NCBI RefSeq assembly: GCF_028714215.1
Contig: NZ_JAQTMS010000020.1
Span: 1 to 64,000 of the forward strand
Reading direction: 5' to 3'
Source of the DNA: Rhodoferax sp.
GTDB taxonomy: Bacteria > Pseudomonadota > Gammaproteobacteria > Burkholderiales > Burkholderiaceae_C
DNA length: 64,000 nucleotides
Made by a program: the position numbers and the translations under genes. Positions within the stretch are counted from its first letter, which is position 1; every line of letters starts with the position of its first letter. Below, one piece after another: positions 1 to 10,112 of this stretch. The notes beneath the pieces are model-generated. The model worked only from the letters and a program-made list of their open reading frames with translations, was not told the origin of the DNA and ran no database searches.

Positions 1-172
1 CGTTCACATAGCCCAGTGGCAGCGTGCCGCCGGGGCCACTTTGGACAACCCGGTCGGCGCCGTCGTAGTAGCGGTAGTCGACCTGCACGCCATCGCGCTC
101 GATGCTGCGCAGGCGGTTCAGGCCCCACCCCAGCACCCACAGCTTTAGCGGCTGGCTGAGGTTGTTGGTACT
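1..172 (-). pseudogene. RHS/YD-repeat protein fragment, truncated and running off the left edge
   Basis: Minus-strand translation reads TNNLSQPLKLWVLGWGLNRLRSIERDGVQVDYRYYDGADRVVQSGPGGTLPLGYVN, which resembles YD repeats. An in-frame TAA lies just upstream and no start codon is evident. Confidence 0.45.
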
Positions 173-230
173 CTTTTATCGAGGTTTTCGAAATTCACGA
201 CACTGTTGCGCAGGAACGGATGCGGCGTTG

Positions 231-286
231 TCATTGCGGGCCTGACCCGCAATCCATGGATGCCGGATCAAGTCCGGCATGACAGC
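231..286. repeat. Short dispersed REP-like repeat (TCATTGCGGG..CCCGCAATCCATGGATGCCGGATCAAGTCCGGCATGACA)
   Basis: Contains internal inverted repeats (TTGCGGG/CCCGCAA and TGCCGGA/TCCGGCA); a related copy is at 35486-35578. Confidence 0.7.
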
Positions 287-474
287 GTGTTTCTTGTGCG
301 TGCCATGATTTATGAAAATCTCAATAGTTGCTATTGGATTTGTAGCCCGCTGCGCATGCAATAACCTGAAACTCGCCCGGTCCGGCATCACTGACCACAG
401 CAAGCCTTTGGTCTTGTCGAAACACAGCCAAGCGGCACAGGCCAGCGATTCTGGCCTGTGCCGCCAGCTTGGGA

Positions 475-3216
475 TCAGGAAACAGGGTTGCCCAGCACCG
501 CGTTCCAGAGCGCCAGCACGGCGTCGCGTTGTTCCTGCAAATCGGGCAACAAGACCTGCGTCGGTGCCTCATCGAGGCGCGCCCGGTGCTGCACCCGGCG
601 CAGCTCACGGTAGGCGCCGGCGGCGGCGTGGCCTATGCCCTTGGGCAGCAGGGCGATCACCTCGGAATGCTCCAGCAGGGCGATGGTGCCGGTGTTGTCC
701 ATCAACTCGGGGTGCGCCGCCGCGTTCGAGAGCACCAGGTATTGCATGACGAATTCCACGTCCATCATGCCGCCGGCGCTGTGCTTGACGTCGAAGTACT
801 GCTCCTTCACCGGGTGCGCCGCGCGTACCCGGTTGCGCATGCTGACGATCTCGTTTTTCAGCTCCCGGGCGTCGCGCGGTGCCGCAATGACGGCTTTGCG
901 GATCGTATCGAAGCGCTGCCTCAAGGCCTCGTCGCCCAGCACGAAGCGGGCCCGCGTCATGGCCTGGTGCTCCCAGGTCCAGGCGGTGTTGGAGCCGCGC
1001 TGCTGCTGGTAGTTGGCGTAGGCGTCGAAGCTGGTGACCAGCAGGCCCGAGTTGCCGTTGGGGCGCAGCGCGGTGTCGATCTCGTACAGATCGCCTTCGC
1101 CGGTCTTCACCGTCAACCAGTTGATCAGCTTGCGCACCAGGCTGGGGTAGACCTCGCTGGCTCGTTCGTCCGCGTCCTGATAGACAAACACGATGTCCAG
1201 ATCGCTGCCGTAGCCAAGCTCCTTGCCGCCCAGTTTGCCGTAGGCGATGATGGCAAGCTGCGGCTGCTCGCGGTGCTTGCTGCCCAGGCGGCTCCAGCAC
1301 CAGCGGGTGGTCACGCGCAACACCGCGTCGGCCAGCGAACTCAGGTCGTCGGCCACCTGCTCCACCGTCAGGCGGCCTTCCAGGTCGCGCGCCAGGGTGC
1401 GAAAGACCTCGGCGTGATGGGCGCGGCGCAGCAGATTGAGCAGCGTCTCGTCGTCCTCGTCCTCGCCGGTGCCCACCAGCGCGGCGCGCCGGTGCTCCAG
1501 TTCATGCTCGAAGTCGGCGGCATTGAAGCGCTCATCGAGCATGGCCGCATTGGCCAGCTCGTCGATGACGCCCGGGTGCAACAGCAGGTAGCGCGCCGGC
1601 CAGCGCGCGGCGCCCAGCAACCGCAGCAGGCGCTCGTGCACCTTGGGCCGCTCCAGCAGCAAGGCCAGGTAGCTTTCGCGCCGCAGCAGCGGCTCCATCC
1701 AGTCGGCCAGCCGGACCGCGGCGGTTTCGCTGACCAGGCCCTCGCCGACCCACTGCGCGGTGCGTGATATCAGCCGCAGCAAGCGGGCGCGCGAGTCCTC
1801 GCGCAAGGCCAGCACCCGTGGATGCTCGCGCCAGCTGGCCACGCGGGCGCGAAATTGTTCCGGCAACTGCTTTAGCAATTCGTCGAAGCCGGGTGCGCTG
1901 GCGCCACCCTTGCCACCGTTGCAGCCCTTGCATTCCTTGTCCGCGCCGCCCCCCAGCAAGGCATCGAACTCCTGCGCCACCAATTCGCGGTGGCTGTCGA
2001 GCTGGTGCAGCAGTGGCGCTGAGCTGGCATAGCCCATGGTGCTGGCAATCCAGTCCAGGTCATGGTCCTGGGTGGGCAGCACATGCGTTTGCTGATCGTC
2101 CAGGTACTGGATGCGGTGCTCAACCCGGCGCAGGAATTCATAGGCCTCGGCCAGTGCCTGGGCGCTGGCCGCTGGCATCAGGCCGGCCTTCACCAGACGG
2201 GGCAGGGCGCTCAGGGTGGGGCGGGTTCGGAGTTCGGGAAATTGTCCGCCGCGCACCACTTGCAGCAGTTGCACGATGAATTCGATTTCGCGGATGCCGC
2301 CGCGCCCCAGCTTGACGTCGTTGGCGCGCTCCGGGTGGCCGCTGCTGCGTTTGCCGGCATGGTCGCGGATTTGCCGGTGCAGCACGCGCAGCGAGTCGAA
2401 CACGCTGTAGTCCAGGTAGCGCCGGAAGACGAACGGCAGCACTACGCTGCGCAGGCTCTGGGCGGCGCTGCGGTCGGCACTACCCAACTGGGCCACGACG
2501 CGGCTTTTCAGCCAGGCAAAGCGCTCCCACTCGCGGCCCTGCACATGAAAATACTCTTCCAGCGCGCCCAGCGACACCGCCGGCGGGCCGGAGTTGCCGT
2601 TCGGCCGCAGCGCCAGATCGACCCGAAAGACAAAGCCGTACTCGGTCACATCGCCGATCAGGGCGTACAGGGCGCGCACCGCCTTGGCATAGTATTCCTG
2701 GTTCGAGATGCGCCCACGCCCCTGCGCGTCGCCGCTGCTTTCGCCGTCCTGGTCGTACACGTAGATCAGGTCGATGTCGCTGGAGACATTGAGCTCGCGG
2801 GCGCCCAGCTTGCCCATGCCGACGACCCACAGCTGCGCCGGCTCGCCGCTGGCGCTGCCGGGCAAGCCATGGTATTGCGCCAGCGTCTGCTGCACCTCGG
2901 CGCAGGCGCGTTCCAGGGCAAACTCGGCCAGCTCGGTCATCGCCTGGGTGATTTGCGCCAGGCTGGCCTGCTGCTCGCAGTCCAGACACAGCAGGCGCGC
3001 CAGCACCAGTTGCCGGACCACCCGCAAGGCGCTGCCGAGGCCCAGGCCGCTGGCGCCCAGGGCCGCCAGGGCCTGCGCCATGGCGGCCTTGTCGGGCACG
3101 CCGGGCGGCAATAAGTGCAGTTGATCGTCAAAGCGGCGCCGCACCCGCTGGTACCAGCGCGAGTGCGAAGACAAAGCGGGGCCGGTCATAATTCCTGTCA
3201 TGTCCATGGGTTCCAA
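475..3216 (-). CDS. glnE: Bifunctional glutamine synthetase adenylyltransferase/deadenylyltransferase
   Basis: 913-aa ORF with two nucleotidyltransferase halves (GMGKLGARELNVSSDIDLIYVYD and AYGKLGGKELGYGSDLDIVFVYQ). The exact start is uncertain (TTG at 3216 or ATG at 3207). Confidence 0.96.
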   Translation of the reverse strand: MEPMDMTGIMTGPALSSHSRWYQRVRRRFDDQLHLLPPGVPDKAAMAQALAALGASGLGLGSALRVVRQLVLARLLCLDCEQQASLAQITQAMTELAEFALERACAEVQQTLAQYHGLPGSASGEPAQLWVVGMGKLGARELNVSSDIDLIYVYDQDGESSGDAQGRGRISNQEYYAKAVRALYALIGDVTEYGFVFRVDLALRPNGNSGPPAVSLGALEEYFHVQGREWERFAWLKSRVVAQLGSADRSAAQSLRSVVLPFVFRRYLDYSVFDSLRVLHRQIRDHAGKRSSGHPERANDVKLGRGGIREIEFIVQLLQVVRGGQFPELRTRPTLSALPRLVKAGLMPAASAQALAEAYEFLRRVEHRIQYLDDQQTHVLPTQDHDLDWIASTMGYASSAPLLHQLDSHRELVAQEFDALLGGGADKECKGCNGGKGGASAPGFDELLKQLPEQFRARVASWREHPRVLALREDSRARLLRLISRTAQWVGEGLVSETAAVRLADWMEPLLRRESYLALLLERPKVHERLLRLLGAARWPARYLLLHPGVIDELANAAMLDERFNAADFEHELEHRRAALVGTGEDEDDETLLNLLRRAHHAEVFRTLARDLEGRLTVEQVADDLSSLADAVLRVTTRWCWSRLGSKHREQPQLAIIAYGKLGGKELGYGSDLDIVFVYQDADERASEVYPSLVRKLINWLTVKTGEGDLYEIDTALRPNGNSGLLVTSFDAYANYQQQRGSNTAWTWEHQAMTRARFVLGDEALRQRFDTIRKAVIAAPRDARELKNEIVSMRNRVRAAHPVKEQYFDVKHSAGGMMDVEFVMQYLVLSNAAAHPELMDNTGTIALLEHSEVIALLPKGIGHAAAGAYRELRRVQHRARLDEAPTQVLLPDLQEQRDAVLALWNAVLGNPVS

Positions 3217-6200
3217 ATGATTGACGCGACGCCTGCCCCTTCATCACGGCTGAAAGTAATGACGACCGTAGCACGTTGGTCGCTCTGGTTGACCGTGACG
3301 GCGTGGTTTCTTTGTGGGGCGACCTGGGGCGCGTTGCACTGGTTGATTGTGCCGCGAATCGGCGAGTTTCGCCCGTTGCTGGAAGCGCGGGCCACACATA
3401 TCCTGCGGGTACCGGTGCGCATTGGGGCCATCGTGGCGCATTCGACCGGCATGATTCCGTCGTTTGAAATCAGCAATGTCCAGTTGTTCGATGCGCAGGG
3501 CCGCGAAGCCTTGCTGCTGCCGCGCGTGCTGGCTTCCTTGTCGCCGCGCTCGCTCTGGTACCTGGGTTTCGAGCAGCTCTATGTGGATCGGCCCGAGCTC
3601 AATATCCGGCGTGGCCTGGATGGAAAAATAAGCGTCGCCGGGCTCGATTTTTCGAAAGACGGCGGTCCCGACGATGCCGCCGCCGACTGGTTTTTTTCGC
3701 AGATCGAGTTTGCCATTCACGACGGCACCATCCGCTGGACCGATGAGTTGCGCGCGGCGCCGACGCTGGAACTCAAGCAGGTCGATCTGGTGCTGCGCAA
3801 CCGCTTGCGTCGGCACGACCTGCGGCTGGACGCCACGCCGCCGGCCTTGTGGGGCGAGCGCTTCAGCCTGCGCGGCCTGTTCCAGCAGCCTTTGCTGTCG
3901 CGCAACAACGGCCGCTGGCAGGATTGGGAAGGCCAGCTGTACGCCGCTTTCAGCCGGGTCGACCTGTCCGAGTTGCGGCGCTATGCCGAACTGGGCATCG
4001 ATCTGCGCCAGGGTGATGGCGCGCTGACGGCCTGGGTCGACGTCAAAAAGGGACAGGTGCAAGGCGGCGCGGCGGACGTGGCCCTGCGGCAGGTCAGCGT
4101 TACCCTGGGGCGGGAGTTGCAGGCGCTGGAGTTGCAATCGGTGCGCGGCCGGCTGGGCGGCAAGTTGCTGGCCTCGGGCTTTGAATTCTCGACCCAGGCG
4201 CTGCAATTCGACAGCGCCGACGGCTTGCACTGGCCGGGCGGCAATGTCAGCGTCAGCTACCTGGGTGCCGAGGGCAAGCTGGCGGCGCGCGGCGAGCTCA
4301 AGGCCGACAAGCTCGATCTGAGCGCCTTATCGCAGATTGCCAACCGCTTGCCGCTGGACGCCGCCGTGCGCACCGCCCTGCTGGCCTATGCGCCCAAGGG
4401 GCTGGTGGAGCGGATACAGGCCAGTTGGCAGGGGCCGCCGGAGGCCTTGAGCAAATATGAGATCAAGGGGCGGGTCAGTCAACTGGAACTCGACAGCGTG
4501 GCCGACAGCCCCGGCGTGCGCGGCGCCAGCATCGATTTTGACTTCAACCAGGCGGCCGGCAAGGCCAGCATCAGCCTGGCCAATGGCTCGGTCGCGTTGC
4601 CGCAAATATTCGATGAACCGGTGATTGCCGTGACCCAGGCCTCGGGCGAGGCCCGGTGGCAGCTCAGCGGAGAACGCATTGCGGTGCAGGTCGCCAACCT
4701 GAAGTTCAGCAACGCCGACGCACAGGGCGAGGCGCAGCTCAAATGGGAAACCAGCGACCCGGGCAAATCCAGCGGCCGCTCGCGCTTCCCCGGCGTGCTT
4801 GATCTGCAGGGCACGCTCAGTCGTGCCGACGGTACCCGGGTGCACCGCTATCTGCCCAGCATCATTCACCGGCCGGCGCGTGACTATGTGCGCGACGCGA
4901 TTCAAGCCGGCAGCGCCAGCGCGGTCCGGTTCAAGGTCCGGGGCGACCTCAACGACATGCCTTTTGCCGACCCGAGGCAGGGCGAGTTCCGGATTGCGGC
5001 CGATGTGCAGAATGCCCGCTATGCCTATGTGCCGCGCAACCTGCAGCCGGCCGATGCCCTGCCCTGGCCGGCGCTGCTGCAACTCGGCGGCGAACTGGTG
5101 TTCGACCGCACCCAGTTGCAGGTCCGCGGCGCGCGGGCCAGGATCGGCCCCGGCGCCGGTCTGCAGGTCAACAAGGTCGATGCCCTGATCCCCGATTTGC
5201 GGCACGCCCAGGTGACTGTCACGGCCGACGTTCGGGGTGCCTTGGCGGACGGCCTGGCGCTGGTCAACGGCTCGCCGCTGGGCGCCATGACCGGGCAGGC
5301 CCTGGCCCGCGCCGTGGGCAGTGCCAGTGCCGATTACAAATTGAAATTGACCTTGCCGATTGCCAACCTTGAAAAATCCACGGTCCAGGGCAGCGTCACG
5401 CTGTCCGGCAACGACATCCAGATGACGCCCGACACGCCGCGCCTGAGCCGCTCCCGGGGCGTCGTGAATTTTTCCGAAAGCGGTTTTTCCATCGTTGGCG
5501 GCCAGGCCCGCATGCTGGGTGGCGAGATGCGGCTGGAGGGCGGCTCGCTGGCGGCCCTTGGTGCCAACGGCAATGCCGCCAGAGTAGCGCCTGCCATTAC
5601 CTTGCGCGCCAGCGGCACGGCGTCCGCCGAGGGCTTGCGCCAAGCCCGGGAGTTGGGCTTTGTGGCGCGTCTGGCGCAGCAGGCCAGCGGCAGCGCCGCC
5701 TACACGGCTGTGCTGTCGTTTCGCCGCGGCGAGCCCGAGTTGCTGGTGTCCAGCAATTTGCAGGGGCTGGGCTTGAGCCTGCCGGCGCCGTTGACCAAGA
5801 GCGCCGAGAGCGCCTTGCCGTTTCGGCTGGAGACGGCACTGCTGCGCGAGTCGCTGCTGAGTTCGCCACTGCGGCTGCGCGACCAACTGACGCTGGACCT
5901 CGGGAAACTGGCGTCGCTGGTGTATTTCCGCGATTTGTCGGGACCGGAGCCGCGCGTCACGCGGGGCAGCCTGGCGGTTGGTCTGACGCCGGCCGAGTCG
6001 GCCCCACTGCCGGAAGAGGGGGTGGTTGCCAACATCAGCCTGAACGCCTTCGACCTGGATGCCTGGGGCGCTGTTTTGTCGCAGGCCACTGGCGCGACTT
6101 TGACCGGTGGCGGCGCCGGTGCGGCCGCGCTGGGCTATCTGCCCAGCAGCGTGGCGCTGCGGGCACGGGAACTGACCTTCGGCGGGCGCAAGCTCCACAA

Positions 6201-7320
6201 CGTGGTGGTGGGCGGTTCGCGCGACGGACTGCTGTGGCGCGCCAACGCGGATGCCAGCGAATTCAATGGCTACCTGGAATACCGCCAGTCCTCGGACGCC
6301 GGTGCCGGTCGCCTCTATGCGCGGCTGGCCCGCTTGACCATCGCTCAAAGCGCGGCCAGCGAGGTCGAGGCGATCCTGAGCGAGCAGCCGGCCAGCATTC
6401 CGGCGCTGGACGTGGTGGTCGATGACTTCGAGCTGCGCGGCAAACGGCTGGGACGGCTGGAGGTGGAAGCGATCAACCGGGCGGCGGCGCGCGACGGCGG
6501 CGCGCGCGAATGGCGGCTCAACAAATTCAACGTCGTGACGCCCGAAGCGGTGCTGACCGCCAGCGGCAACTGGGCCAGCATCGCGGCCCAGGGCGGGGCC
6601 GCCCCGTCGCCGCGCTATGGGCCCGAGCGCCGCCGTACCGTGCTCAATTTCAAGCTCGAGATGGCAGACGGCGGTGAGTTGCTGGGGCGTTTCGGCATGC
6701 GTGACGTGGTGCGCAAGGGGCGCGGCCAGATGGAGGGCCAGATCGCCTGGCTGGGCTCGCCCTTCAACCTCGACTACCCGTCCCTGACGGGCGCCTTCAC
6801 GGTCAACGTGGAGAGCGGCCAGTTCTTGAAGGCCGACCCCGGCATTGCCAAGTTGCTGGGGGTGCTCAGCCTGCAAGCCTTGCCGCGGCGCCTGACGCTG
6901 GACTTCCGGGATGTTTTCAGCGAGGGCTTCGCCTTCGATTTTCTGCGCGGCGATATCGCCATCGAACAAGGCATCGCCAAGACCAACAATCTGCAGATGA
7001 AGGGCGTCAATGCCGCCGTGCTGATGGAGGGGCGTGCCGACATCGCCCGGGAAACACAGGACATCAAGGTGGTGGTGGTGCCCGAGATCAATGCCGGTAC
7101 CGCCTCCTTGATTGCCTCGGTGATCAATCCGGCGGTCGGCCTGGGCACTTTTCTGGCCCAGTTGTTTTTGCGCAAACCGCTGGCCGAGGCGGCGACCCAG
7201 GAGTTTCACATCGACGGCAGCTGGGCTGACCCGAAAATCAGCAAGGTGGCGCACAAGTCGGCCGCTGGTGACGGCAAGAGCGACGGCGCCAGCGGCACTT
7301 CGGGCGGGCCGGCACGTTGA
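3217..7320 (+). CDS. yhdP: YhdP family / TIGR02099-like large AsmA-like protein (phospholipid transport)
   Basis: About 1367 aa from ATG 3217. N-terminal TM, AsmA-like C-terminal region (DFRDVFSEGFAFDFLRGDIAIEQGIAKTNNLQMKGVNAAVLMEGRADI). Located next to glnE. Confidence 0.88.
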   Translation: MIDATPAPSSRLKVMTTVARWSLWLTVTAWFLCGATWGALHWLIVPRIGEFRPLLEARATHILRVPVRIGAIVAHSTGMIPSFEISNVQLFDAQGREALLLPRVLASLSPRSLWYLGFEQLYVDRPELNIRRGLDGKISVAGLDFSKDGGPDDAAADWFFSQIEFAIHDGTIRWTDELRAAPTLELKQVDLVLRNRLRRHDLRLDATPPALWGERFSLRGLFQQPLLSRNNGRWQDWEGQLYAAFSRVDLSELRRYAELGIDLRQGDGALTAWVDVKKGQVQGGAADVALRQVSVTLGRELQALELQSVRGRLGGKLLASGFEFSTQALQFDSADGLHWPGGNVSVSYLGAEGKLAARGELKADKLDLSALSQIANRLPLDAAVRTALLAYAPKGLVERIQASWQGPPEALSKYEIKGRVSQLELDSVADSPGVRGASIDFDFNQAAGKASISLANGSVALPQIFDEPVIAVTQASGEARWQLSGERIAVQVANLKFSNADAQGEAQLKWETSDPGKSSGRSRFPGVLDLQGTLSRADGTRVHRYLPSIIHRPARDYVRDAIQAGSASAVRFKVRGDLNDMPFADPRQGEFRIAADVQNARYAYVPRNLQPADALPWPALLQLGGELVFDRTQLQVRGARARIGPGAGLQVNKVDALIPDLRHAQVTVTADVRGALADGLALVNGSPLGAMTGQALARAVGSASADYKLKLTLPIANLEKSTVQGSVTLSGNDIQMTPDTPRLSRSRGVVNFSESGFSIVGGQARMLGGEMRLEGGSLAALGANGNAARVAPAITLRASGTASAEGLRQARELGFVARLAQQASGSAAYTAVLSFRRGEPELLVSSNLQGLGLSLPAPLTKSAESALPFRLETALLRESLLSSPLRLRDQLTLDLGKLASLVYFRDLSGPEPRVTRGSLAVGLTPAESAPLPEEGVVANISLNAFDLDAWGAVLSQATGATLTGGGAGAAALGYLPSSVALRARELTFGGRKLHNVVVGGSRDGLLWRANADASEFNGYLEYRQSSDAGAGRLYARLARLTIAQSAASEVEAILSEQPASIPALDVVVDDFELRGKRLGRLEVEAINRAAARDGGAREWRLNKFNVVTPEAVLTASGNWASIAAQGGAAPSPRYGPERRRTVLNFKLEMADGGELLGRFGMRDVVRKGRGQMEGQIAWLGSPFNLDYPSLTGAFTVNVESGQFLKADPGIAKLLGVLSLQALPRRLTLDFRDVFSEGFAFDFLRGDIAIEQGIAKTNNLQMKGVNAAVLMEGRADIARETQDIKVVVVPEINAGTASLIASVINPAVGLGTFLAQLFLRKPLAEAATQEFHIDGSWADPKISKVAHKSAAGDGKSDGASGTSGGPAR

Positions 7321-9332
7321 ATCCGGCACCGCTCGAGCAACGCCCGCCGGCAACCCTGCGCCGGAGAACGCTGTGGGTGGCGCTGCTGTTGCTGGTGGCG
7401 GCCTTGCTGACCATGCTGGTCTGGCTGGCCGGGGTCTATGAAGCCAGCCAGGTGCAGAGCCGGCTGGAGCGCGACACGGCGCAAGCGGTGGGCGACCTGC
7501 AGGCCGCGTTGGGGCGCAATGTGCAGGGCTTGCAGGCCTTGCAGTACAACGATCCGACGCCCAGCTCCTGGGCCATCGAGGCGGCCGGCCTGTTGCGCGA
7601 GCACCGCGAACTGGTGCGCGTCGAGTGGCGCGACAACGCCTTGCAGTTGCGCGCGTTTGCCGACACGCCGTTTCGACCTCCGGTGTTCGAACGCATCGGC
7701 CGCGACCATGCCCAGTCCGAGGTCGCCTTGGCCTGCGCCAACGCGCGCCGGATCAGTGGTCCGGCCTATGCCAGCAGCAACTTTGTGCCCATGATGGATG
7801 GCTTGGGCATGGAGGTGATGGAACTGTGCCTGCCCCTGGAGACCGGCGGCAAGATCGTGGGTTATCTGGTCGCCAGCTACGCCTTGCCGGAAGTGCTGGA
7901 AGGCTTGATCGGGCGCCAGAACATGCGCAGCCATGAAATATCCTTCACCGAGGGCGATGGCACGCGTCTGGCGGTGCGCGGACTGGGACACCGGGGCAAT
8001 CGTGTTTTCACCGCCCAGCAACTGATGGATTTGCCGGGCACCACCCTGGTGTTTCGGGTCGACAGCTGGCGCGCCGCTCCCGATCTGTTTCCCAATGTGC
8101 TGACGGCGCTGGTGACGGCCATGTCGATCGCCCTGGTCTCGGTGCTGGCGCTGTTGGCCAAGGACATGAGGCGACGCCTGAAGGCGGAACACGATCTGGC
8201 CGATGCCCTGGCGTTTCGCAAGGCGATGGAGGACTCCCTGGTGACCGGCATGCGGGCGCGCGATCTGCAGGGCCGCATCACTTATGTCAACCCGGCTTTT
8301 TGCCAGATGGTGGGCTTCTCGGCCGCCGAGTTGTTGGGCCATGGCATGCCGCAGCCCTACTGGCCACCCGAGTTGGTGCAGGAATACCAGCGCACCCAGG
8401 TGATACGCCAGGCCGGCACCCTGCCGCCGCGCGAGGGCTTCGAGTCGCTCTTCATGCGCAAGGACGGCAGCCGCTTTCCGGTGCTGGTGATCGAGGCGCC
8501 GCTGATCGACGCGCAGGGCGTGCACAGCGGCTGGATGAGTGCCTTGATCGACATCAGCGAGCAGCGCCGGGTCGAGGAACTCTCGCGCACCAGCCAGGAA
8601 CGGTTGCAGGCCAGCGCCCGGCTGGCGACGCTGGGCGAGATGGCTTCCCTGCTGAGTCACGAACTGAACCAGCCGCTGGCCGCCATTTCGGGCTACGCCG
8701 CCGGCTCCATCAACCTGCTGCGCAGATGGCCCGACGGGGCGCCGCAGCATGGCGCCGATCTGGCCACCGCCATGCAGCGCATTGCCGAGCAGGCGGAGCG
8801 GGCCGGCAAGGTGATTCGCAGTGTGCACGGCTTTGTGCGGCGGCGCGACCAGGTGCGTGAAGCGGTGACGCCGCAGGCTTTGCTGGACGACATCCTGCCG
8901 CTGGTCAATTTGCAGGCGCGCCAGCTTTCGGTGCGGGTCCAGACCGAGGTCGAGCCCGACCTGTCGCCGGTGCTGTGCGACCGGACCATGGTGGAGCAGG
9001 TGCTGCTCAACCTGACCCGCAACGCGATGCAGGCGATGGATTTTGCGCACATCGTGGAGCGCCTGCTGCTGTTGCGGGTGCGCCGGGCCAAGGGCGGCGA
9101 CCGCAAGAAATGGATCGAGTTTGCGGTGGCCGACCTGGGTGAAGGTATCGCGCCCGAAGTGCGCCAGCAATTGTTCAATCCGTTCTTCACCACCAAGGTC
9201 GAGGGCATGGGTCTGGGTTTGAGTCTGTGCCGCACGGTGGTGGAACAGCATGGCGGTGCCCTGGCGTTCGAGCCCAACCTGCCGCGCGGCACGATTTTCA
9301 TATTTACCCTGCCGGCCGACAGCGTGGCTTAA
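7317..9332 (+). CDS. PAS-domain sensor histidine kinase
   Basis: TM region, PAS (ITYVNPAFCQMVGFSAAELLG), H-box (LATLGEMASLLSHELNQPLAAISGYA), N/G boxes (NLTRNAMQAM, GLGLSLCRTVVEQHGG). Confidence 0.93.
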   Translation: MNPAPLEQRPPATLRRRTLWVALLLLVAALLTMLVWLAGVYEASQVQSRLERDTAQAVGDLQAALGRNVQGLQALQYNDPTPSSWAIEAAGLLREHRELVRVEWRDNALQLRAFADTPFRPPVFERIGRDHAQSEVALACANARRISGPAYASSNFVPMMDGLGMEVMELCLPLETGGKIVGYLVASYALPEVLEGLIGRQNMRSHEISFTEGDGTRLAVRGLGHRGNRVFTAQQLMDLPGTTLVFRVDSWRAAPDLFPNVLTALVTAMSIALVSVLALLAKDMRRRLKAEHDLADALAFRKAMEDSLVTGMRARDLQGRITYVNPAFCQMVGFSAAELLGHGMPQPYWPPELVQEYQRTQVIRQAGTLPPREGFESLFMRKDGSRFPVLVIEAPLIDAQGVHSGWMSALIDISEQRRVEELSRTSQERLQASARLATLGEMASLLSHELNQPLAAISGYAAGSINLLRRWPDGAPQHGADLATAMQRIAEQAERAGKVIRSVHGFVRRRDQVREAVTPQALLDDILPLVNLQARQLSVRVQTEVEPDLSPVLCDRTMVEQVLLNLTRNAMQAMDFAHIVERLLLLRVRRAKGGDRKKWIEFAVADLGEGIAPEVRQQLFNPFFTTKVEGMGLGLSLCRTVVEQHGGALAFEPNLPRGTIFIFTLPADSVA

Positions 9333-9341
9333 CATTGTCTT

Positions 9342-9974
9342 ATGCAGCCCGTGATTGATGCCCTGATTTTTGTCGTCGACGATGACGCCAGCGTGCGCGA
9401 GGCCTTTGCCTGGCTGTTGCGCTCACGCGGTTTGACCAGCGAGGTGTTCGACAGCGCCGAGGCGTTTCAGAGCCAGCTGGCCAGTGCCGTGGCGCGGGAG
9501 CGGCCCAGTTGCCTGCTGCTCGATGTTCGCATGCCCGGCATGAGCGGTCTGGCGCTGTTCGACTGGCTGATCGAGCGCCAGTTGCACCTGGCCATGCCGG
9601 TGATCTTCCTGACCGGTCACGCCGACGTGCCGACGGCGGTCGATGCGGTCAAGCGCGGCGCCTTCGATTTCTGTGAGAAACCGTTTTCCGACAACGCCCT
9701 GGTGGACCGGGTCGAGCAGGCGCTGGCGCAATCGCAGGCGTTCCTGCAGGCGCGCCGCGCGGCCGCCCTGGTGCGCCAGCGCCAGGCTGAACTGACCGAG
9801 CGCGAACGCGACGTCATGCGGCTGGTGGTGGACGGCCTGCCCAACAAGTTGATTGCCGACCGGCTCGCCATCAGCGTGCGGACGGTGGAAGTGCACCGGG
9901 CCCGCGTATTCGACAAAATGGAAGTCAAATCAGCGGTCGAGCTTGCCAATCTGCTGCGCAGCGCCGCCGGATGA
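9342..9974 (+). CDS. FixJ/NarL-type response regulator (REC + LuxR HTH)
   Basis: REC domain (VDDDASVREAF..LLLDVRMPGMSGL..KRGAFDFCEKPF) and LuxR-type HTH (LTERERDVMRLVVDGLPNKLIADRLAISVRTVEVHRARVFDKM). Confidence 0.94.
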   Translation: MQPVIDALIFVVDDDASVREAFAWLLRSRGLTSEVFDSAEAFQSQLASAVARERPSCLLLDVRMPGMSGLALFDWLIERQLHLAMPVIFLTGHADVPTAVDAVKRGAFDFCEKPFSDNALVDRVEQALAQSQAFLQARRAAALVRQRQAELTERERDVMRLVVDGLPNKLIADRLAISVRTVEVHRARVFDKMEVKSAVELANLLRSAAG

Positions 9975-10112
9975 AGCGGTGTTGGCGCTCTCGTCCGGCT
10001 GTGCCGGGGGCTGCGGCAATTCACCCCGCGGGCGTCCGGCAAACATGGTCCACCAGACAATCAGCAACAGCAGCAGCAAGGCTCCCAGTGCCTCAAGCAA
10101 CAGCAAACTCAT
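9930..10112 (-). CDS. Putative 60-aa single-TM small protein
   Basis: Minus-strand reading MSLLLLEALGALLLLLLIVWWTMFAGRPRGELPQPPAQPDESANTASSGGAAQQIGKLDR. Its ATG (10112-10110) overlaps the divergent mltA ATG (10111), and it fills the otherwise empty gap before mltA. Confidence 0.45.
   Translation of the reverse strand: MSLLLLEALGALLLLLLIVWWTMFAGRPRGELPQPPAQPDESANTASSGGAAQQIGKLDR

Noticed and set aside
4327-7353. 1008-aa minus-strand ORF (and similar long antisense ORFs at 469-1767, 2062-3114, 7206-9335, 12828-16508, 17252-19591, 19768-22080, 41942-44890)
   Set aside because: Each is the antisense shadow of a clearly recognisable gene in GC-rich DNA, with low-complexity Arg/Gly/Ala/His/Gln-rich translation and no family motifs.
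7317-9974. PAS kinase/FixJ regulator pair as a novel signalling system
   Set aside because: Standard two-component architecture; nothing unusual beyond being without an obvious linked transporter target.
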